Part shown: piece by piece, positions 56,704 through 64,000 of the stretch
How the letters are laid out: each line of letters starts with the position of its first letter
Numbering within the stretch: position 1 is the first letter of the stretch
Source of the DNA: Guyanagaster necrorhizus
Lineage: Eukaryota > Basidiomycota > Agaricomycetes > Agaricales > Physalacriaceae
DNA length: 64,000 nt
Assembly: GCF_019112545.1 (NCBI RefSeq)
Contig: NW_025064886.1
Span: 539,277 to 603,276 of the forward strand
Reading direction: 5' to 3'
Made by a program: the position numbers and the translations under genes
The notes under the pieces: model-generated
The model's database searches: none
What the model was told of the DNA's origin: nothing
The model's input: the letters and a program-made list of their open reading frames with translations, nothing else

Positions 56704-59700
56704 TAACTTTTTTCTCCTTAAGGACGGCGAAGGGCTTCATAATCCAACAGCATCTGTTTAACACATAGTCATATCTGATGCCTCGAGTGGCGTTCATTTG
56801 TCACTTCCCATTGAGTATCGGGCCGACCGCGTCGGTTGGACGACAAATAGTGCAAACTGCTCTAGATCTCCTCAAGTTGCATTCTACCATTCGGGTTACT
56901 CGTTTTAACAAAGCCCTTGCCTCAACAAATTTGAGATCTCGCGTCGACGTGATGTCTGGTGTCTATCACTAGAGTTCCAAAATGACACGATCTCTTCTAC
57001 CATACGATGGACACGTAGCAAAGGTACAGAGCGCTCAAATTTGAACAACGCCCCATCTGACAAGGTCATTCCCTTACGAGTTATTGTGTCCACAGGAACA
57101 TATACGACAAATGCCATGGACCGGGAAATTAATACTGCCCCGGCGAGGGATGAAGCTAATCAAATGTGGTTTCCCGTCATTCAGTTTGTCAGGTTTGAAG
57201 CCAACAGAAAACCAATGAGAAGTCATAATAGCATCGATTCACGGAGCGAAGGTTGCGTACGTTCCGCCAAGGAGCATCGCTTCGGAATCATATAGATAAA
57301 GAGTTAACTGTCTTGACAAGCGATTTTTCTCCAGGCACTGCTTTCGTGCAATGAAGTCGTTGGTAGTTTGGCTGAATATATGCGACAAAATACTACAATT
57401 ACACACGGTCAATAGATGTGACTGATAGTTCTGGGATTTAGAATAGTTTGGTAAGAAGGAAAAGAAACTGCATGGCTTCGAGTGGCACTCGCATCTGATT
57501 GGTCATCCATTACTACTTTGGTTCCAGGCCCAATCCTGAAGATCTGGTGCGCCCTATGGGTTTGAAGATTAAAATGGCCTTCAAAAGAATTGCACAAATA
57601 AGTAAAAAGGAGCGGTGATGACGGATATGGCGACCTTCTGATATCATCTAGGATTTGCCGGTTTTCCGGAACGAAATCTCCGTATTGCGACCGTGGGGTA
57701 TATGAGGGTATCATACGTACGCCCTTTTTCCATGACTGACAGACAGCATTCGGGCAACATCAAGTAGGGTACCGAGGGACTCGGAGAGAGGTATTTGAGG
57801 GGTCATTAGCCGGTGCTGAGATAACAACGGCCAGAATTTGCTCGGAGTCGTGTATTCCAGTTTTGAAATATCATTTAACGGTATGTTTTCGTAGAACCGT
57901 TGCCTTGTGACCAAATTTCCTGTTTAATAATGCCAACCGCAGCTTTTCAGATTGCCAGTACATTTTTTTTTGCCAGTAGAAAAGATGTCCGCTTTATCCT
58001 GATCGTGACGGCTGTTGGGATTCTACGTCTGTCAGTTCCTTCAGCAATGCTGCAATGGTATCTGGCAACTTGCATTGTTCTCATTGTTATGTCTCGAGAT
58101 AGCAGTATTTGTTCTGTGGAATGACGCAGGACTGTTCCGAGCCCAACTGTGACGATGGAAGGCGATGAAGCTGACAAACTGGTCGAGGCGATGTTCGAAT
58201 CTGATAGCACGAACAATCAACCTAGCAACGACTGAACACAAGGCCACAGAAAATGCTTGAAACAGTACTGGAGTCTTGATCCGTTGAAGATGTCTCTTAC
58301 TTGGGGGTCTAGAGCTCTAAGCCTTAGTCGAGAAGACTTGCTTGTTGCGATGCGTGAAGCTAAGTTTGTCTTTAATTGAAGGAGATGAATGGCGGCATGG
58401 CCTAGTCTTGGTTCGACAGACGATGTTTCGCTATGGGGCGAGCGGTCACCGTCCTTGGAAACGGAAGTGGCCGAAATCTTACCAGTCAGTTGCTGTTCGT
58501 GACTACTCGAGAGTTGGTGTGACGTCCCCTAGTGTATTGTTGGAGAGAAAAAGGCCTGATCCTCCGGTGTACCATGTCTGTGTCATCGTGAGGCGCATTC
58601 TGCAGGATCCATATAGTACTCTATAGTAAAGAACCACTAAAATCACACTAGCCACTATCAGATTTCTCTTGAAAATGAGCCTGAATTCCGAGTTCGAAGC
58701 AAAAATAAATCGCCAGCCTGAGGAATCAATGAAGCTAGTCGGAAAAATTATTGCGTGTCAGACTGCGGTATGATAATTTCAATGGGCCACAGGATCGAGG
58801 AGACACCTATAGGGTCTCGGTGCTAACGATGGTGACGAAGCGAAGAATCAAGAATCAATGCCGATTGGGTCTCTGTCAACCGGTGCTTCAATTGATATCA
58901 AATTCTAGCCATAAATCATCTTACATGTCTTTTACTTTTGAGGGCCAGGGCCGTGCCACTGAGATAGGCCGTACAAGGGTTTTTTTTTTCCTTGCGAACT
59001 TGCGCCGATTGGCAGGACGGATCGACAGTTGTGTTTTCCGGAAAAGGAAGTTTTACATAAGACCACATGCCTCTGCCGCGAACATCATGATCATGACGTC
59101 GCTCTTCTTTCCTGCTCTCATGGCGCTATTAGGACGATATCTGCAAGACGTGTAAAATAGAAGCAAGATATTTGTTGCCGCTTCGATGGTTGACTTAGGA
59201 TGGTTTTAAAGGGTCACTTCAACTTCTTGAATCTAACTTCAAGACTGATTTTCTCGTACTTCCGTCCCAGTTTTAATGTTGGGTAAGTCTAGTTCAAAGC
59301 CTAGCCTATTTCATTTGAGTTCCGCCTGATCGGAGAAATTTTTTACCAACCATATTCTACGGACGGATTCTCCAAATGCGGGGTACCGGGGACGTATGGC
59401 TTTCTACCTGCGTCGCTACTTCATTTCACAAACAGTGGTCAATTAATATCTTGCAGTTTCAATGTCGGAGTTCAAGGTTTTGCTCTCGATCCCTTACCGG
59501 CACCTCCAGTGTCCCCTGGACGTTCGCCCTCGTTTGATGTCACTTAAACTTAGAGCGCATCCTGTGTTTGCTCCGATACCCGGCGATGCCATATAGCGAA
59601 TGGGGCCTTCGGCCTCAGAGTCCCTGTAACAAGTTGCAACCAGAAGAGCGCCACACATTCTCGGCGAGCATTTTCTCTCTGGACTTCAAGCTGGAAATCT

Positions 59701-62506
59701 AAGACGCTCGCTTTAGATGGTATCTCATGACGTTGGATTTCCTATTTTTAGCGACACGCTTCAGATAATGTGGGCATTCAATGATTTCATCGCTCAATTT
59801 CGGTTACGCCGTTGGCTCATTTGGATACATCATAAACCATCTGAATTTCTCCCTGAAATGAAATTGTTGTGATTTTTTATCATACGATAGTCGCATCCAA
59901 TAATACAGGCTCGGTGAAACCGATACCGACATCTTACGCGGGACTGTCCTGAGAAAGAAGCTTCCCTGACCGTGGTTATCTATCCAAGTAGGCTATATTT
60001 CCTGCTTCAGGCGTACCCATTCTTTAAGGGCGACATTCGTCTTGGGTCGCGCGAATTCTGATCCCTTCACTGTCTAGAATATGTGTTTCGGACCGATAGT
60101 CACGGTTTGCCTTTCGACTTCCCCGATGTTTTATCATCGTACCACAAATGCGTTGACCAGCCTAGATTCCGATAACCTGCATTTATGTGTTTGTTTCATC
60201 TTCTGGGCAGTTCGGGAGGCATAGGCCCCGAAAATGTTCTCTTCGATATGTCCAGTAACTAACGGAGAAACATGTCTACTAGGGAAGCATATCTACCGAA
60301 TTTAGTAATCAAAACATATGAATGCAGGCGCCGAAACTCCGCCCGCCTCACTCACACTGGCAATCAAGTCGTCAATTTAACTTCTGTTATTATCGCTGTA
60401 TGTACCGGAAAGTTCCAGTTGAGTATTCTCATTGACCCCGAGTCCCAAATTTCACACAGCAGTCCATTGGGCCGTCAGAACCAGGGAAGTGAAAGATATT
60501 TCTAAAAGCCTGTTTAGGCGCGTCGAACACGATATGATCCACCACACTCTAGATTTATCCCGCCTATTTTGAACTCAGCGGCCGACATGATCAACTACGA
60601 ACAGAGTCATTATGACATTTCTTGAAGCTGATACATTCTGGCTGTGCCCTTTAAAGAACTGAGTGGCTTCGATCAAGCCATGTTTCATCTCCAGAGTAGG
60701 CCGATGGTACTGCTACCTGTGGAACGCCTCACGTTCACATGCATCTGTGGCGTTAGGCGTTTTCGCATGACATCCCTCGGATCGACACTGTTCCTTGACT
60801 CGTGTGCTACCTATTGATGTTCCTTATCCTTGGTGCGTGTACATACTCAATCTTCTCTTTTATTGCTTCTCTTCCTCGGTCCGATATCCAGTACCTGCCC
60901 TTCAGGGCTCTGGATCCCACTTCCAAGCCCGGATCCGACCAGTCTGTGCGTATCTTTTCTAGCTGAATGCGTTCCTCGGATTTATATGGACAAGATTAGG
61001 TTCATCATCGCGAGTCCAACTGTTATTGCGAACATCCATCATTCTCAAGACCGGCTGTGGCAGACATGCGGAATTCTCAAGCTCTAAGACCTCTTCTTCT
61101 CACTCTCCCTATTTGTCGGCTCCACGGCCGTACAATTACCCACACGGACTCTCAAAACATCCACGACGGTACCCCAAATCTTGGGTTCTCGCACATTGTG
61201 ATAGTCAAGCCTCCGAAATACTTCTTTCTGAAGTTGAAACATTACTATAGCATGATTTACTCAACTTGAACGTCCTAGCTGGGCTGTTTTGATTGCTTCT
61301 TCCCATCCTGCCTAGCCTTTCTGGATACATGAGGCCAACATACGATTCCTATAACGATACGTATGTCTAGAACTGGACGTAAATATTAAGTCCTTTGGCA
61401 CGACGATTTTTTGATCTAACAGTTTCTCGATACAGACGTTAGACATGACTTTGCATGGGTCGTGCCAAGGCTAACATTGTTTGAAGATTGCACAATAATC
61501 CTCAGAGTTTGTCCCACCTGTACGGTCAACCCAACTACACTGACGGAATTGCTTTTCGACATCTTCACACGCACCCGGACCGACAAACCCAGCGAGAATG
61601 TCTGAGAATTCCGCCACTTGTTATTGTTTCCGTTTTGCGTTATTGATTCCTCCTAGTTCTCAACACAAATTTCGTGTGTTTAGCCAGCCGTAAACCCGGA
61701 CATCGGATTTCAGCTTCTTGACATCTATGGTCTTCTTTAATTGTGGGAGTCTTCCGTGACCGCGACTAGATCCTGTTTCAATTTCAACGTTTTCCTTCCT
61801 ATTTTCTTCCTTCCATTTCCATCGGACCAACGAACCTTGCGGTCCCGAAAGACCCTGATGTTCCTGTTTATCCTCATGCGCCTCTCGCTTCAAATTTGAC
61901 AGTACATAATGATAAGGGGCCTAAATGATAATGCTCCCGGTCACACTACAATTCGCGTCCAATTCGGATTTTCGGACCGATCTTGGAGCGGAGTGTAGCG
62001 GGCCGGCGTGACTTACGTTCTCGGGATTACGGCCCGCAGCCATATGTTCTCCGATCAGAAATAGTTCTCCACAGTTCTCCTCCATTCCCTCTTCCGCTCT
62101 TTAAGCAGGTCAAACACAGTTATCACCACTACTGACACATCAGCTGATAGTAAGGTTATGATGCGGTTAACTCGGGGTGCGGTCCGATGATTTGAGATCC
62201 GTAAAGCCTCATTTCAGCTTTTGCTACTAGGGGTTTCGAGTTGCCGCAGCGCTGGCGGAATTGACAATTGACGAGTAAAAAATAACTTAGGAGTGAAATG
62301 AAGAAGTGAAGTACACGCGTTAAAAGTGAAATCGACGTGTAATACGCGGATAAAGAGCGTATCGTACTTGAGCAGGACAGCGAGTATCACGGAGTTCATA
62401 CTTTCATCCAGATGACACTAGTCTCCGTTCACTGTTCATTACGGTCTCGGTTTCTCAGCTAACAATGTATGGCCACGTTCTAATCATTGCTTCGGCTTCC
62501 CTTCTA
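56704..62506. other. 5.8 kb gene desert
   Basis: Only short ORFs in all frames, none with a recognisable domain and none that join by splicing into something convincing. A minus-strand stretch 57409-57914 reads moderately protein-like ('ESLGTLLDVARMLSVSHG') but no family fits. No LTRs, terminal inverted repeats or transposase/reverse-transcriptase motifs were seen by eye. May contain very old transposon debris. Confidence 0.5.
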
Positions 62507-63319
62507 TTACCGCGCCATCCACCCTCCATCTACGGTCAAAATCTCGCCGCAAATATAGCTGCTGGCGTCACTTGCCAAGAATACACAGGGTCCTGTCAGA
62601 TCTTCGGGCTTTCCCCATCTACCAGCGGGAATTCGTTCAGATATCTGCGGTAATCGCGTCGGCGAGGAAAGTAGCGCCTCATTCCTGTTCGAAAACCAGG
62701 CGATCAGTGGTCCCATTCAAGACGGAAAATTGACACACATATCAGTCTCAATGTATCCAGGAGCAATTGCATTAACCTGTACATTCGCACTACTCCATTC
62801 ATTGCTCAAGGCCTTTGTGAGCTGCCCAACCGCTCCCTTGGCTGCTGCATACGCCGGGACTGTCAGTCCTCCTTGGAAGGTGAGTAGGCTCGCGAAATTG
62901 ATGATCTTGCCTCTCTTCAGGGGAACCATGTGCTGGCCGGCCGCCTGACAGAGAAGCCAGACCGACTTGAGATTGACGGTAATGACCGCATCCCAATCTT
63001 CTTCTGAGAACGAAACTGCGGGGGACCGTCGTTGGATTCCAGCGCAATTGACGAGGATGTGTATCTCGTGCGAGGGAACAGTATCTAGAGCCCGGCTGAA
63101 AAGGGTTCGCACGCCAGGAAGGTCGTCGAGATCGCACGAAACGGTTGTATAAGGGAGATGGAGCTCCTTCAAAGCATTGATGGTGGGAGATGTCATCGTT
63201 GTGGGACGAAGGACGAAGCAAACGTGTGCACCAGCTTTGGCTAGCGCAATGGCGCATGCGGACCCAATGCCGCGAGACCCTCCTGTGATAAGGGCAGTCT
63301 TGCCTTGGAGAGAGAACAT
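62507..63319 (-). CDS. Short-chain dehydrogenase/reductase (KduD/FabG-like)
   Basis: ATG complementary to 63317-63319, stop 62507; one intron (about 62671-62722) joins 'APGYIETDM' to '[20 protein letters not shown]'. Cofactor motif '[19 protein letters not shown]' near the N-terminus, '[10 protein letters not shown]', catalytic Ser in '[12 protein letters not shown]', and Tyr/Lys in '[17 protein letters not shown]', ending '[10 protein letters not shown]'. About 253 residues, a classical SDR. The 'AGIQRR' and 'ETDMNEAL' forms resemble 2-keto-3-deoxygluconate/ gluconate 5-dehydrogenase-type SDRs, so an NAD(P)-linked sugar-acid or polyol oxidation is likely; exact substrate unknown. Divergent from a polyol dehydrogenase gene 163 bp away. 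Confidence 0.9.
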
Positions 63320-63482
63320 TCTGTACGTATCAGATTTGGGGGTGGAAATGCAATAAATAGGGACCAAAGCACTCTTTTAAAGCTTAGGAACGGCCCGAAG
63401 ATCCGGACAGCAGTAGTACATAAGACCCAGCACGAGTGCGTCCTATCCAGACCCTTCCGAACCATTCTACACTCCCTCTAAA
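63320..63482. promoter_or_regulatory. Shared divergent promoter, SDR and polyol dehydrogenase
   Basis: 163 bp separate the two start codons, so the two genes probably share regulation. A TATTTAT-like element lies on the SDR side (~63352-63358). Confidence 0.55.
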
Positions 63483-64000
63483 ATGGACGGAATGATTTCT
63501 TCCCTTGTGCTACACGCTCCCCGCGACCTTCGACTCAGTCGTCGACTGCTTCCTCCTCCTCCCCCTCACCACGTACAGATCGCTGTCCTGTCAACTGGTC
63601 TGTGCGGCTCCGACCTCCATTATTACCTCCATGCTCGTAACGGAGCCTTCGCTCTTCAGGCGCCTCTTGTTCTAGGACATGAATCTGCAGGCGTAATAAC
63701 TGCCGTTGGTCCCTTCGTCACAGACTTCCACCCAGGGCAGTACGTCGCCATTGAGGCGGGTATTCCTTGCGAATCTTGCGAGTGGTGTAGGACCAATAGG
63801 TATAACTTGTGCGAAAGAATGCGCTTTCGCAGCAGCGCGAAGACATTCCCGCATCTGGACGGCACAATGCAGACGAAGATCAACCATCCTGCGAAGCGAG
63901 TGCACGCGCTACCTCCAGGCGTTTCTTGTGAGCAGGGTGCACTAGCAGAGCCATTATCTGTCCTTTTACATGCTTCAAGACGAGCAAGGCTTACCCACCA
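63483..64000 (+). CDS. Zinc-dependent polyol (sorbitol/xylitol-type) dehydrogenase, 5' part
   Basis: ATG 63483; open to the right edge without an intron in the 518 visible bases, so the 3' part is missing. N-terminal 'VQIAVLSTGLCGSDLHYY' has the catalytic zinc Cys and 'VLGHESAGVITAVGP' the second zinc ligand His and Glu; 'GIPCESCEWCRTNRYNLCE' is the four-Cys structural-zinc loop; 'KRVHALPPGVSCEQGALAEP' follows with the third zinc-site Glu. This is the sorbitol/xylitol/L-arabinitol dehydrogenase class of the MDR superfamily, oxidising a polyol to a ketose with NAD. Its tight divergent pairing with a sugar-type SDR suggests a small catabolic pair. Confidence 0.9.
   Translation, partial: MDGMISSLVLHAPRDLRLSRRLLPPPPPHHVQIAVLSTGLCGSDLHYYLHARNGAFALQAPLVLGHESAGVITAVGPFVTDFHPGQYVAIEAGIPCESCEWCRTNRYNLCERMRFRSSAKTFPHLDGTMQTKINHPAKRVHALPPGVSCEQGALAEPLSVLLHASRRARLTH

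Noticed and set aside
62507..63319. Recent bacterial transfer of the SDR gene
   Set aside because: It resembles bacterial KduD but has a normal short fungal intron and fungal-like context; nothing shows recent transfer.

Overview
The window looks like nuclear DNA of a filamentous basidiomycete, most likely an Agaricomycete mushroom-forming fungus. The reasons are: nearly every gene is broken by many short introns (about 45-60 nt, GT...AG with CTAAC/CTGAC-like branch sites); genes are tightly packed on both strands with no operons; and the families are typical of Agaricomycetes (a DUF6534-type seven-helix membrane protein, an AA9 lytic polysaccharide monooxygenase relic, an F-box/leucine-rich protein, a fungal Zn2Cys6 factor, S41 secreted peptidase). 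No rRNA, tRNA, CRISPR array or intact transposon was found. Exon joins below were worked out by eye, so boundaries inside genes are models; outer limits are firmer.

Left part (1-18 kb) is mostly housekeeping: a three-RRM SR-like mRNA-binding protein (cut by the left edge), an MFSD5-type MFS transporter, a TBC1D20/Gyp8-type Rab GAP, a divergent HOPS/CORVET subunit (Vps39/TGFBRAP1-like) that lacks the expected N-terminal CNH domain, a membrane-anchored ALDH3/Hfd1-type aldehyde dehydrogenase, a small unknown protein, mitochondrial Mam33/p32, a proline-rich Zn2Cys6 protein and an unidentified small multi-exon gene.

Middle part (19-36 kb) is more accessory: two old-yellow-enzyme paralogues in inverted orientation around a 2 kb spacer, a full ABCC-type ABC transporter of about 1450 residues with over 20 introns, a decayed F-box gene, and a DUF6534-type membrane protein. 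Homoserine dehydrogenase follows (36 kb), then a poorly coding 1.5 kb stretch.

Right part (38-64 kb): tRNA-dihydrouridine synthase Dus4, a galactonate-dehydratase-like enolase-superfamily enzyme, an unknown Ser/Pro-rich protein with two micro-exons, SRRM1-like PWI/RS splicing factor, a degraded AA9 gene, a secreted protein of unknown family with a possible cryptic ADP-ribosyltransferase fold, a TMEM53/DUF829 hydrolase-like protein, a single-pass membrane protein, a heavily decayed GH95 alpha-fucosidase, a secreted S41-family peptidase, a 5.8 kb gene desert, and a divergent SDR / polyol dehydrogenase pair cut by the right edge.

No convincing multi-gene pathway spans the window. The themes that stand out are (i) decay of carbohydrate-active and F-box genes, (ii) at least six introns that only splice sensibly with GC-AG ends, including one at a position where the paralogue has GT-AG, (iii) two 51-nt stop-free introns of length 3n, and (iv) the secreted YHG-motif protein at 46.9-48.9 kb, the best candidate here for something undescribed.
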